A stretch of DNA of 64,000 nt from Carpediemonas membranifera (Eukaryota; Fornicata). Location: positions 124,001 through 188,000 of the forward strand of contig JAHDYR010000022.1 of NCBI GenBank assembly GCA_019828565.1, read 5' to 3'. The stretch's first letter is position 1; the number at the start of each line of letters is the position of its first letter. Made by a program: the position numbers and the translations under genes. The notes beneath the pieces are model-generated. The model did not search any database and had not been told where the DNA came from. It saw only the letters and a list, made by a program, of their open reading frames with translations. Below are positions 38,179 through 47,530 of this stretch, piece by piece.

Positions 38179-40173
38179 ATGAGGGGAACGCTATGCGATG
38201 CAATTCCACCGCATCTAGAGGTAGAGAATGATCTCTGTGACTTCCTGTCCTTTGTTTCGCTCAAGAACCCTTCCAAGTTCAACTATGGCATCCCGATCCA
38301 TTCCCTCTACGTACACGTTACTATGCACGCCAAGAAGTGGGCGCAGAAGTCTTTTATAGCGTTTCAAGTGCTCATTGGCGACAATCTTCACAACAGCGCT
38401 GCAGCTGCGCTCTCTGCTGTGTTCCTCCCCGCCGCTCTCCGCCCACTTAACCTCAGGAACTCGGCTCTGACCAACCCCCTCTACATGTCCGAACTCTACA
38501 AGTTCCTATGCACCGTCAAGCCCCAGGAGCGGTGTCCGGTGTGCCACCTCTTGTCGGATGCTTCCCAGCTCATCGATAACAGACTCTTCCAGGGCTTGGT
38601 CGACGCCAAGCTCGTTAGTGCCATACAGGCACCGAAGATACGGGACTACCTTGCTGAGTACGACCGTACATCGCTCGTTGACGTCCTCGTTGCAGTAGGG
38701 TCGATGGTTCCCATGACTGCGGAGATTTGCGACAATCTAGAGATCCAGTACATATCTTACTTCGGAGATACGGTAGATACAACGAGCAATGACTCTCTGA
38801 AGGCATACATCGACCAATCGATTGTCACCATCCAGCTTGAGGCGGCCAAGAGGCTCAACAACGTCATCCACCAGTATTCATCTCGGATCAAGGAGGAGTG
38901 TTCAGCAGAGATCAAGGGAGAGGTTGCCAAGGAGGTCTCCGCCGCTGTAATGCCCCAGCTGCGGGTGATGAAGAGGAATACGCCCCCCACGACCTCCGTC
39001 ATCAAGGCACAGGTCGACTGCGAGCAGGCTGAGGTCAAACAGGCGTTGATACTGCTCAGAGACGCGTCCAACGTCCTCTCATCCCGCATCGACGGGCTGC
39101 AGGACAACATTGGGTCTCTGGAGAAACGGATGCCCAACGTACAGTATCTGAGGCGGCTTGAAGGGCGCATAGCTGCGCTGGAGCTCGGTGACGGCTACCC
39201 TCAGAGAGGCAGGTCCGGTGTGACACTCAGTGCACTTGCAGGATTTGACCGCACGGTCGAGTTGTCCGAACCCTCCGAGGATGACAACGCCCTGACTGAG
39301 ATGACCGGTCGGGTTGACTCTGTAGAATCTGACATCAAGCAGCTGAGAGACACAGCCCAGTCCCTGCAGCAGCAGGTGGGGGCCATGTCCGCTGCTCTCG
39401 AGGGGGTGGCCCGGGCGCAGTCGGACCTGGAGGCCGTGACGACTCGCAGACCCGCCCCGCCCCCGCCCGTGGCGCCAAAGCCGAGCCTGCCCGACCCAGC
39501 GATCACCGACCTCAGGGCGAGGATGGATCAGATCACTGCTGAGCTGGAGGCGGTGAAGGTGAGTGCCAGTAAGGCATGCAGCCCAGCCACCCACACCGAG
39601 GGCCTCCCAATGAGTGTAACCCGGACTACCAGTGAAGCCGCACTCAACACAGGTCTGGTCGAGCCCACTGAGGATGAGGCACGGCTGCAGGCAGAGGCTG
39701 ATATGCCTATCGAGTTCGCATCATTTACAACCCGACGGTCAGGTCGGACAGACCCCCATGTAGCTCGACTGGAGAGGAACATGGCGGTGTGGGCCAACCG
39801 GGTGGAGAGAGAGATGCTGATGTTTGCGGAGGGTGTCAAGTCACAGCTGAAGACGATGAAGTATGCCCCAAGGTCACCGGTGCCGCAGCGAACAGCCTCG
39901 CCCCGCCCAGCCTCACCGGTCCGTGTGATCAGAGCTAGAAACATGGTACCAGATGACAAGACAGAGGAGAGGCTTCGGGCTCTGATCCAAGACGAGGTCA
40001 AGGCGATGAGAGCAAGAATCGAGGGCGAACGGAGGGACCTGCAGCATCGTATTGATGAGAGAATCGGAGAGGTGTCGACTGAGGTGCGGGGGGTCATTGG
40101 CCAGCTGGCGACCACGGCCCAATTGTACTATAATGTGCCCAGAGACGGGTGTAGTCCTGTAAACCAGCGTTGA
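38179..40173 (+). CDS. Unknown coiled-coil protein, 664 residues
   Basis: The start is the ATG at 38179 (MRGTLCDAIPPHLEVENDL); the frame runs upstream to 38134 but only from a GTG. The N-terminal 240 residues look globular, with a CPVC pair (ERCPVCHLL). From about 250 to 470 there are helical segments with heptad spacing (VDSVESDIKQLRDTAQSLQQ; MDQITAELEAVKVSASK). A Pro-rich break (RRPAPPPPVAPKP) and a second coiled coil near the C-terminus follow (EERLRALIQDEVKAMRAR). No family is recognised. A cytoskeletal or basal-body protein is possible but unproven. Confidence 0.7.
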   Translation: MRGTLCDAIPPHLEVENDLCDFLSFVSLKNPSKFNYGIPIHSLYVHVTMHAKKWAQKSFIAFQVLIGDNLHNSAAAALSAVFLPAALRPLNLRNSALTNPLYMSELYKFLCTVKPQERCPVCHLLSDASQLIDNRLFQGLVDAKLVSAIQAPKIRDYLAEYDRTSLVDVLVAVGSMVPMTAEICDNLEIQYISYFGDTVDTTSNDSLKAYIDQSIVTIQLEAAKRLNNVIHQYSSRIKEECSAEIKGEVAKEVSAAVMPQLRVMKRNTPPTTSVIKAQVDCEQAEVKQALILLRDASNVLSSRIDGLQDNIGSLEKRMPNVQYLRRLEGRIAALELGDGYPQRGRSGVTLSALAGFDRTVELSEPSEDDNALTEMTGRVDSVESDIKQLRDTAQSLQQQVGAMSAALEGVARAQSDLEAVTTRRPAPPPPVAPKPSLPDPAITDLRARMDQITAELEAVKVSASKACSPATHTEGLPMSVTRTTSEAALNTGLVEPTEDEARLQAEADMPIEFASFTTRRSGRTDPHVARLERNMAVWANRVEREMLMFAEGVKSQLKTMKYAPRSPVPQRTASPRPASPVRVIRARNMVPDDKTEERLRALIQDEVKAMRARIEGERRDLQHRIDERIGEVSTEVRGVIGQLATTAQLYYNVPRDGCSPVNQR

Positions 40174-40228
40174 TGTTTATTAAAGGTCATGCCGCTGATT
40201 TGATGCTGTGATAAAAATACCACTTCGC

Positions 40229-42343
40229 TCACCATTTGTCAAATGAGGCCAGCAGCCTTCGGAGATCGCTACCGACCCTTTCATCATACTTTCTCAACAC
40301 TGACAACAACTTTCGGACGCCGTCATGGATGTTAAATCTCTGAGCCACCAACAGGCACTGCTCCGCGTTGCCCGCATCATAATCGAACATGTGATACAGC
40401 AGGGCCAGTCTCTTCTCTGGCTGCCGCATGACCATGGTGCTACTGCCCAGGTCAGACAACAAGCCAAGTACAAGCACGCTACAGTCGATGTCCGAGGGGC
40501 TAAAGGCCTCGTTGATGGGCAGCAGCTTATCACTAACAGTCGCCCGAGCCTCGTGGATGCATACATCGAGGCCAGTGTACAGTTCAGTGTAGTACCGCAC
40601 CATACCGTGCCCGATGGCCTGTAGGTCGACCGCAGAAGCGGCGGGCAGGGCGTCAGCAAAGGTGGCCAGACCAAATGCTAGTGACATCCTCTGGGAAACA
40701 ATGTCAACCCTGAGAAGACCGTTCTCCTCGAGCTCGACGACAGCGTTAGTAACAGCACTCTGGTCACCAGTGGAGATCTTGACCATGGCGGTAATATCGA
40801 ACGTCGGCCCGAGCATTGCTGCTATCTGAAGCACCAACTGGGCCTCGGGGGGCAGCGCAGACACAAGGCTGAGGAAACCGGGGCAGAAGACGTCGAGGCT
40901 CTCCTTCTGCGGCATTGACAGGAAGTCTGCGAGGGCCCGCTCGAGGCTACGGCCGCCGGCACCCAGGAACCTGTTGAGGTGCTGGCATGCGAGTCTGATG
41001 GACATCGGGAGTCTCATGCACCTGTCGCTGAGAGCGATTTGCTGTGTGGGCGATAGGGGGGTGTGAAGCAGCATGGTTATGATACGGCCGCAGTTATCAG
41101 ATGATAGAGGGTCGACCAGCAGATCCAGCATGGGCGTGTTGATGTCTATTAGTCCCAGCTTCTTTCGACTGGTGACTACCACTAGGCATTGGGTGTCTGG
41201 GGCGAGTGCGGGGGGGATAAGGCGGGAAAGCTCGTCTTGTCTGGCATGACCGACGTTCTCGAACAGTAGCACGCCTTTTTTGCCCTTGAGAAGGGCTACA
41301 TAAATGTTGAATAGCACTTCGACGTCAGTGTTGTCGTCGACAGGTGTATACTGGTCTAACGACAACACCACCTTGAGTAAGCTCCGGTGGAGTGAGGCAT
41401 GGCGCACACTGATGCCCTTGAGGTCGACCGACACCTGATAATCCCCGTAACTCCCGTCACTCAGCGCCCTTTCCACGATATGGTGGGCCAGGCTTGACTT
41501 ACCAACCAGAGGCAGGCCGTGAAGACAGACCACAGCCACAGAGCTGCCGTTCGTCCTTATAAACCTGTCTGCGGCCTCAAGCTCCTCATCTCTTCCAACG
41601 AACAAGTCATCCCGAATAACGGGTATCATGCGGGGTGATGCAGTGGGGTCCGCAGCGATGGACACGTCGGGCCGCACAGTCACAGTAATAGACCGGCTCC
41701 GGTGTCTTGTCTTCCCGTCCACGAGGCGCTGCAAGACAGTGTCCCTGTCCATCCGGATGTTGCCCCCGTCCCGACGCATGTAGGCGTTCATACGATCAAG
41801 TCGGGTGAAGTAGACGGGCGCAGTGCCTGGAAGCACGTCTATCATCACCACGTACCGCTCTTCGTTGGGCTTGGCGTCCTCCTTGATCACAGGAATAAAA
41901 GACGTCTCGTAAAGGTTCGCGTCGACCTGAGGGGAGAACCGGTTCACCTGGGAGTCGATGAGCAGACGTATGCTGTCTCGCTCGTGTCTGTTCAGCGGTA
42001 TGCCCTTGATGGTGCCGTCGTCCTCAACACCGAAGAAGATGGCGCCGCCCTCGGTAGAGTTCAGGAAGGAATTGACGTATTCGTGCGCGTAGTGAGCTAT
42101 GGCGGTACGAGGTGCCTTGGCGTTCTGGATTGCCTTGAATTCGTGTGCCCGGTCCTCTTCAAAGCTAATAATATCATCGTAGCGGAAGGTGAAAGCCTCT
42201 CCAGAAGTGCGCGCCGTATCATGGGACGGCGCTGAGCTTGTAGACGAAGAATTGTCGCTAATATTGGCAAAAGCCAAGGCCGAGGACATTCTTCGCTTCG
42301 TCTTGTGTCGTGGAACCATATACATGTCAGATAAATGGGCCAT
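40229..42343 (-). CDS. Schlafen AlbA_2 domain fused to STAND/NB-ARC-type NTPase
   Basis: The protein has 704 residues from the ATG at 42343; later in-frame ATGs lie at 42325 and 42319. Residues of about 50-215 are an AlbA_2 (divergent Alba, Schlafen-core) domain: FEEDRAHEFKAIQ, then NSTEGGAIFFGVEDDGTIKG, later RYVVMIDVLPG and YMRRDGGNIRM. After a VGRDEELEAADRFI linker typical of STAND ATPases comes the P-loop HGLPLVGKSSLAHH. A Walker-B-like strand KGVLLFENV and a sensor-like VVVTSRKK follow. The C-terminal 300 residues are helical and may include a winged-helix and sensor region. AlbA_2 binds nucleic acid, and STAND proteins are switch ATPases used in immune sensing. Combined function is inferred. 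Confidence 0.85.
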   Translation of the reverse strand: MAHLSDMYMVPRHKTKRRMSSALAFANISDNSSSTSSAPSHDTARTSGEAFTFRYDDIISFEEDRAHEFKAIQNAKAPRTAIAHYAHEYVNSFLNSTEGGAIFFGVEDDGTIKGIPLNRHERDSIRLLIDSQVNRFSPQVDANLYETSFIPVIKEDAKPNEERYVVMIDVLPGTAPVYFTRLDRMNAYMRRDGGNIRMDRDTVLQRLVDGKTRHRSRSITVTVRPDVSIAADPTASPRMIPVIRDDLFVGRDEELEAADRFIRTNGSSVAVVCLHGLPLVGKSSLAHHIVERALSDGSYGDYQVSVDLKGISVRHASLHRSLLKVVLSLDQYTPVDDNTDVEVLFNIYVALLKGKKGVLLFENVGHARQDELSRLIPPALAPDTQCLVVVTSRKKLGLIDINTPMLDLLVDPLSSDNCGRIITMLLHTPLSPTQQIALSDRCMRLPMSIRLACQHLNRFLGAGGRSLERALADFLSMPQKESLDVFCPGFLSLVSALPPEAQLVLQIAAMLGPTFDITAMVKISTGDQSAVTNAVVELEENGLLRVDIVSQRMSLAFGLATFADALPAASAVDLQAIGHGMVRYYTELYTGLDVCIHEARATVSDKLLPINEAFSPSDIDCSVLVLGLLSDLGSSTMVMRQPEKRLALLYHMFDYDAGNAEQCLLVAQRFNIHDGVRKLLSVLRKYDERVGSDLRRLLASFDKW

Positions 42344-42470
42344 GTACCATCCCACTCAACATGTAGCCAGGCAGCCATCCAATGTACACATGTAAATGTG
42401 CCCCGGCTCACTCAGCCTCCCCAGTAAAAGCCAGTGTTGTCCTAATCCAACATTTATGATCGACCCAAGG

Positions 42471-43547
42471 TCACCCCTGGCTCATCTTACCACCGTACAG
42501 CACGCGGACCCGCTCTACTCTGGGGACGTAGTACTCTGACCTCGCACTGGAGTCCTCCACAGCCTCGAGCGTGCTGCCGTCCTCGACGGTGACCAGGCTA
42601 CTGAGACTGCGAACAATCATCGGTCTCGCAGCCCCAGTCGGGGTCGACGGTTGTATTAGGGGCATCATTGATATCCGCTTCTTTCCCGGTGTTATTGTTG
42701 ACATGATCTCAGCATGAACCGGCTCCTCCACCATCACAGGGGTTGGGGGCGACTCTGGTCTACCCGTAGCAGGGCGGGGCGACTGGGTTGACTCCTCACT
42801 TGAGTCGTCAGTGGAGTCGGAGTCACTAATGACTCTGGCCCCCCTTGGTCGGCCCCGGCCCCGACGAGTTGGTGCTGATGAACTCGCGAGCTTTCTCCGC
42901 TCAGCAGTCGTCATAAATGTCGAGTCACTGTCAGAGTCGGTCTCAGGGTCCATATCTTCGTTCCGGAATGAGATGTGCTTGGCTGCTCTCCTTTGTGACG
43001 TGGCCTTGGGCTTCGGTGTTGGCTTGAGTCGCTTGGGCGCCTTCCTTGTGCCAGCAACCTTCACCCTCACTGTCTGTTTCCCACTGGCCTCAGCCTCGCT
43101 CTCGCTGATTGACGCCGAGGGCCGGTACTCCTGGGTCTCGCCCTGGGTCGACTCCTCAGTCATGTGGATGACACGACTCAGCTCGGAGAGGAGGGCACGG
43201 CAGTCGGTGCTGGGCATAGTCGGACGCTTGGTCTGTAGGGTGCTCAGTGCGTCGTCCCGGATCTGAGTAAGGGATTGCTCAAGCCGCTTGCCTGTAAGAG
43301 ACATGCCTTGGCTCGTAATGAGACGGGAAATGGTCGTAAGACCGAAAAATGTGTTGTTAGGGAGCACTGTTTGCTGTGCAGCGTTTTTGCCCATCCGTTC
43401 CAAGATGGAAGCGGTGTACCACTGCGCCATGAGACGCAAGAACACCAAACGCCGCAGATATGAATCGCAATCATCGCCATTCTTTGCTGTGAAGAGGAAT
43501 GAGAAGGCCTCGTCGATCCGTGCGGCCTCAGCAAGAATCCTCTCCAT
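42471..43547 (-). CDS. AT-hook protein, otherwise unknown
   Basis: The protein has 358 residues. The N-terminal 120 are helical and probably folded (RRLVFLRLMAQWYTASILE; TISRLITSQGMSLTGK). The middle is Lys/Arg-rich. It holds an AT-hook core (RRGRGRPRGAR) next to acidic Ser/Asp stretches (DSDSTDDSSEES), likely CK2 sites. A short C-terminal segment (YYVPRVERVRVLYGG) looks ordered. AT-hooks bind the minor groove of AT-rich DNA, so a chromatin role is inferred. The gene is on the minus strand, about 130 bp downstream of the AlbA_2 gene start. Confidence 0.7.
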   Translation of the reverse strand: MERILAEAARIDEAFSFLFTAKNGDDCDSYLRRLVFLRLMAQWYTASILERMGKNAAQQTVLPNNTFFGLTTISRLITSQGMSLTGKRLEQSLTQIRDDALSTLQTKRPTMPSTDCRALLSELSRVIHMTEESTQGETQEYRPSASISESEAEASGKQTVRVKVAGTRKAPKRLKPTPKPKATSQRRAAKHISFRNEDMDPETDSDSDSTFMTTAERRKLASSSAPTRRGRGRPRGARVISDSDSTDDSSEESTQSPRPATGRPESPPTPVMVEEPVHAEIMSTITPGKKRISMMPLIQPSTPTGAARPMIVRSLSSLVTVEDGSTLEAVEDSSARSEYYVPRVERVRVLYGGKMSQG

Positions 43548-44067
43548 ATTGACTACGACTTTTTATTGCGCGCGCACTGTTGCGCAGTATAACACATTTT
43601 TCGAACCTCCAAGACAGGGCCTGAAAGGAACGATCAAAGTGCCAAACTGTACAACATCATCCGTCCGTAGACGAATGTTGGCGGTTAGCCAATTGATGAT
43701 CCCTACCGACTTAAGACGTGAGCAGGATGGAGACAGGGCAGTGTTGCGCAGTATAAACACATTGTTCGACCCTTCAATAGCACAGTTCGTCGCGCGCACG
43801 ACTGTACAAAACTGCGCCTTCTGGAAGGTGACGCCCGTGTCCGAGGGGTAATGCTCAGTGGGCACTACTGCTGCGGGTACATTGGTCGACTTCGTTGGCG
43901 GGCAAGGACGACAACGAAGTCGAAGTGAGATCCTGCTGCGGTGTATCATGTTGTTATAGCCAGGCTGGTGTGGGGGTATGGACCGAGTGGAATGGACTGT
44001 GCGCTCATTCTGGCGATCTCCGGAACGAGGTCAAGCAGGATTAGCCGAACCACGATCCTACGAACGG
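43548..44067. other. Intergenic with a duplicated motif
   Basis: The motif GTTGCGCAGTATAACACATT occurs near 43580 and, with one inserted A, near 43743, each followed by a TTCGA-containing stretch and an ACTGTACAA box. Neither open frame across it looks protein-like. It is a probable divergent promoter region. Confidence 0.45.
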
Positions 44068-45497
44068 ATGAACGGTAACTATCCAAACGCTGGCTATCCT
44101 CCAGCTTATCCCAATATGCCAGCACCAGTCTCTTCAGACGATGCTTACTCCACTCGTTCGTTTCTTTGGCGTCGTTCCCGTCATGAGACGCCGTATGGCC
44201 CTTTTACACAGCTGCGGTGATGATTCGTGCCTTCGTGAACATGGCCTACTCCTTCATCGTCCAGCCCTTCATGGGTTTCGGCGTCTGCACCTACATGATG
44301 GTCGGCTTCATCGTCCTCAGCATCGTTTCTCTAATTGCATGCATCATCGGCAGTATGAACGTCGTCTTCGGCCTTATCGCCATGGTCCTCTCCATCGTGA
44401 CCATAGTACTCCTCGCCACAATCCTCTTTGCACTGACGAAATGGTACTACCACTACACGAAGTCCTGCGCAAACGCCGCTGACATCAAGGAGTTCAGCAT
44501 CGCCGAGTATATGCCCAAGGCGTACATGGCAGTGCAGTGCCACACCGACACCGTCCCCCCGCCCCCCGCCGCCCTACTCTCCGTCGAGGTCCAGCACCGC
44601 ATCGTTTTCTTCCTCGTGCTCATCGCTGGGATGTTCGTCATGTTCATCATCACTTCTATACTCGGCTTCGTGTCATATGTCGCTGTACTCGCCGGTATCA
44701 TCATCTTCCTGCCTTGTGCCTGCTTTGCCCTGCCAATGGCCGTGACTGCGCCCGCTATCGGTTGGTACGGCTTCGCCAGACTTTTCAACCCAGTCCACCG
44801 TGGCCCTACGTGGATGATCATGGTCGCATTCGGCTGGGGTGTCGTGGCAACCCTTGTCGCCATCATCAACACCATCATCGGCGAGTGGCTTGGTCAGTAC
44901 GCTGGGCTTTCCGCCATCCTCTCTGCCCCACTCTTCGAGGAGTCGTTTAAGACCATAGGCGTGCTTGCCCTGTGGTACGCCATCCGTGACGAGTACGAGG
45001 GCGCCCTGTACGGCCTCGCAGTCGGCCTCGGGTTCGCCACTGCCGAGACCGTCAACTACTCCCTCTCGGGCCCAATCTCACTCTTCATGCGGCCCCTTAT
45101 AGTGTTCCAGATCCACACTATGGGCCCCATGCTGCTTGGGTCGATCATTGGACTGGTCCGGGCAAATTGGGTCGGGCGGATAATGATGAATGCTGAGGAG
45201 AGCACGAAGAAGATCGCCACCGTCGTTTTTGGTGCTGTCTGCTGCCCCATTGCCATCGTCTTCGGCATGTTCTGCCACTTTGTTTCCAACGGCTCGACCA
45301 TGCTGCCCAGCCTTCTGTCCCTTAGCGTCTTCTTCTGGGACTTCGCCGTCTGGATCGTTCATGTGACCGTGATGCTCACCATGATCGGGCTCAGCTGGTG
45401 GAGAATGAGCCACGAGGACGTCAGCAAGCCCAAGATCCAGGAGCAGGGGTCCTTTGTACTACCCCCCCAGATCGGGCAAGGGCAGCTGTTGGCTTGA
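44068..45497 (+). CDS. PrsW-like intramembrane protease, one intron
   Basis: The coding sequence is 44068..44155 joined to 44212..45497, 457 residues. A short Pro/Tyr-rich N-terminus (MNGNYPNAGYPPAYPNM) is followed by 9-10 hydrophobic helices. The PrsW (PF13367-type) signature is visible in the second half: APLFEESFKTIG holds the EExxK motif. Then come LYGLAVGLGFATAETVNY (second Glu and Asn) and IHTMGPMLLGSIIGL (His). These residues form the proposed metal site of this membrane-protease clan. Substrate and membrane are unknown. The GTG at 44217 would give a shorter frame, but splicing supplies a normal ATG. Confidence 0.82.
44156..44211 (+). other. Probable intron, 56 bp, in PrsW-like gene
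   Basis: It begins GTTCGT and ends CTTTTACACAG. Its length restores the frame between AYST and AVMIRAF. Other GT positions (44171, 44174) also keep frame but lack the GTNNGT form. Confidence 0.7.
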
Positions 45498-45677
45498 GAT
45501 AAATGTTCATATTTGAAGTTTAATTATATTTGGCTGTATGGATGCGAGTGAGTGGCTGCATACATTGGTGGCGGCCTAGCCCAACAGCCTCTGCTTGCCC
45601 AGTCTGGGCCCCGCAGGTTAACCGAGGTCGTTTTCTAGCGATCCCAATACACAGCCAGCAAGCATGACGTGGGCACA

Positions 45678-46351
45678 ATGAACGTTCCAACCCTCTTTAC
45701 TCACACAGGCAAGCCGCATTATATCCTCTGGCCCTGGCCTGATAAGAAGAATATGTGTTTGTGAGGCATCGCCAGACTTCTCGTTACCCAGGCAAGAAAA
45801 TGAAGCCAGAGACAGTTGCCCGCCTAGATCAGCTATGGGAAGATCCTACTAGGAAGCACAAGGACAGCGAAATGATCAAGCAGTGCCGCAGCTGCTCAGC
45901 ATTTTTCTCCCCTGGGACCTCCTCGCAGCAGCTACTCACGCACATCCGCAAGTGCCAGGGTATTACCATAGTCAACGAGTTCGACCCTAATCCCGCTTTT
46001 ACCAACATGGGCACCGGCTTCAGCACAGTTTTCCCCGTTCAGCCAGGGGATCCCGCACAGTTCACCAGATACCCCTGCGACGACCCGGAGCTCGCCATGA
46101 TGCTCGAGCCCGTGGCTAATGACGACATTGATCTCATTAGGATGAGGTTGCGGGATCTTGCCGGACGGGAACATGCCATCACTCAAGTGCTCGCGTCAGC
46201 TACTAACGATGCCGCAATCCATAACTTTAACGCGGTCCTCAACAACTACTACCACATCATGGACGCCATCGCGGCCCTCACGGAGAGACTCGAGTCCGTC
46301 CTTGCCAGCTCAGGGTCAGGAGGTATCGTCCCAATGCAAGACCTGCCCTGA
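45678..46351 (+). CDS. C2HC/BED-like zinc-finger protein, one intron
   Basis: The coding sequence is 45678..45756 joined to 45792..46351, 212 residues. The N-terminus (MNVPTLFTHTGKPHYILWPW) runs in frame into the intron and then KKMKPETVARLDQLW. The candidate zinc motif is QCRSCSAFFSP, then LLTHIRKCQG: two Cys, a His and a Cys with BED-like spacing. The C-terminal 70 residues are helical (FNAVLNNYYHIMDAIAALTE). DNA binding is inferred. Without the intron the upstream frame would stop, so the splice adds 37 residues that a single-frame reading misses. Confidence 0.72.
45757..45791 (+). other. Intron, 35 bp, in zinc-finger gene
   Basis: It begins GTTTGT and ends TTACCCAG. It splits a TGC codon after its first base. 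Both flanking frames are open only when it is removed. Confidence 0.82.
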
Positions 46352-46491
46352 GTGAGATAGTCATGGTTGCAGTCTATTTGTTCAGTAAAGTCGGGCGGGC
46401 CGACGGTGATAAGCTATCTTTTGAGTTTAGACCATTTTTGCAAAGATTTTTTCATGCACAGAAAAAAAGGTCAAGGAGCGAGTTGAACCAA

Positions 46492-47175
46492 ATGGGCCGC
46501 GTTATGTCTGCTACTGGTCAGAAGCACATGGATCTCACCCGTTATACGAGATTCCCCCGCTATGTTGTCAACCAGCGCAAGAAGAACGTTCTTGTCAAGC
46601 GCCTGAAGCAGCCCGCTGCCCTCAACATGTTCACCCACACTGTTGAGAAGAACATCGCCACCAACCTCGTCTCCTTCCTCTCCAAGTACAAGCCCGAGGA
46701 TCGCACCCAGAAGAAGGCCCGCCTTCAGACTCTTGCCGAGGCCAAGGCTGAGGGCAAGGAGATCGCTCAGAAGAAGCCCTACTTCGCCAAGTTCGGTGTG
46801 AACCACGTGACATCCCTCATCGAGAAGAAGCAGACCAAGCTTGTAGTCATCGCCGCTGACGTCGACCCCATCGAGGTCGTCCTCCACCTTCCCGCGCTCT
46901 GCCGCAAGCAGGATATCCCCTACTGCATTGTCCCCAGCAAGGCCGTCCTCGGCCAGGTTGTCCACATGAAGACCTGCGCTTGCATCGCCATCACTGACGT
47001 CCGTGAGGAGGAAAAGCGCGAGTTCGATTCCCTCGTCACTGCCATCACCGGCTTCATGGACTCCGTCGACGTCCACAGAGACGGTCACCCCGTCAACGGC
47101 TTCAAGTCCGTCAAGCGTGACGAGCTCAACGCCGCCCGCATCGCCCGCGAGCAGGCTAACCGCCGTGAGCTCTAA
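46492..47175 (+). CDS. RPL7A: 60S ribosomal protein eL8 (L7a)
   Basis: This is a structural component of the large ribosomal subunit. The 227-residue product starts at the ATG at 46492 (MGRVMSATGQKHMDLTRYTR). An upstream in-frame ATG at 46363 would add 43 residues from an AT-rich stretch and is less likely. Family landmarks are RYTRFPRYV, VLVKRLKQPAALNMFTH, GVNHVTSLIEKKQTKLVVIA, DVDPIEVVLHLPALCRKQDI, PYCIVPSKAVLGQVVH and MKTCACIAITDV. The basic N-terminal extension seen in animals is shorter here. Codon use is strongly C-ending, as expected for high expression. Confidence 0.95.
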   Translation: MGRVMSATGQKHMDLTRYTRFPRYVVNQRKKNVLVKRLKQPAALNMFTHTVEKNIATNLVSFLSKYKPEDRTQKKARLQTLAEAKAEGKEIAQKKPYFAKFGVNHVTSLIEKKQTKLVVIAADVDPIEVVLHLPALCRKQDIPYCIVPSKAVLGQVVHMKTCACIAITDVREEEKREFDSLVTAITGFMDSVDVHRDGHPVNGFKSVKRDELNAARIAREQANRREL

Positions 47176-47530
47176 GCTTCGTACGTTAAACCCAACAACG
47201 GGAACTAGACAGGGCGCAAGCCTAATGACTTCCCATCTTTGTTTTCTTCGTCCCTCTGCTTGTTGAGAGATTCTGGTTCTGTTACATTACTAAAAACATC
47301 AAGTGGTCGCCAAAGGACAGATCAAACGTGAAGTGCCAGGCTAACATACCATTCAGTCAATCGGTCGTGGCACTAATGGGATCAGCTATCAGGCAGCACT
47401 TCATCCAGGAGAGACTTGCTGTCACGTCAGATAAACAACCGCAAATGTTTCGTGTCGTGAAGAGTGATTTAGTGCAGGACAAGAATGATCCGAGCCACCC
47501 TGCCATCAGCCTGGGTCGAGAGTGGCGGTG
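47176..47530. other. Intergenic, no gene seen
   Basis: This is the convergent 3' flank between eL8 and the Atg6-like gene. Nothing is recognisable apart from an AT-rich stretch near 47280. Confidence 0.4.

Noticed and set aside
45701-45708. CTCACACAG-like 3' splice site before the zinc-finger gene
   Set aside because: Bases 45678-45756 read in frame through it (MNVPTLFTHTGKPHY), so it is coding.
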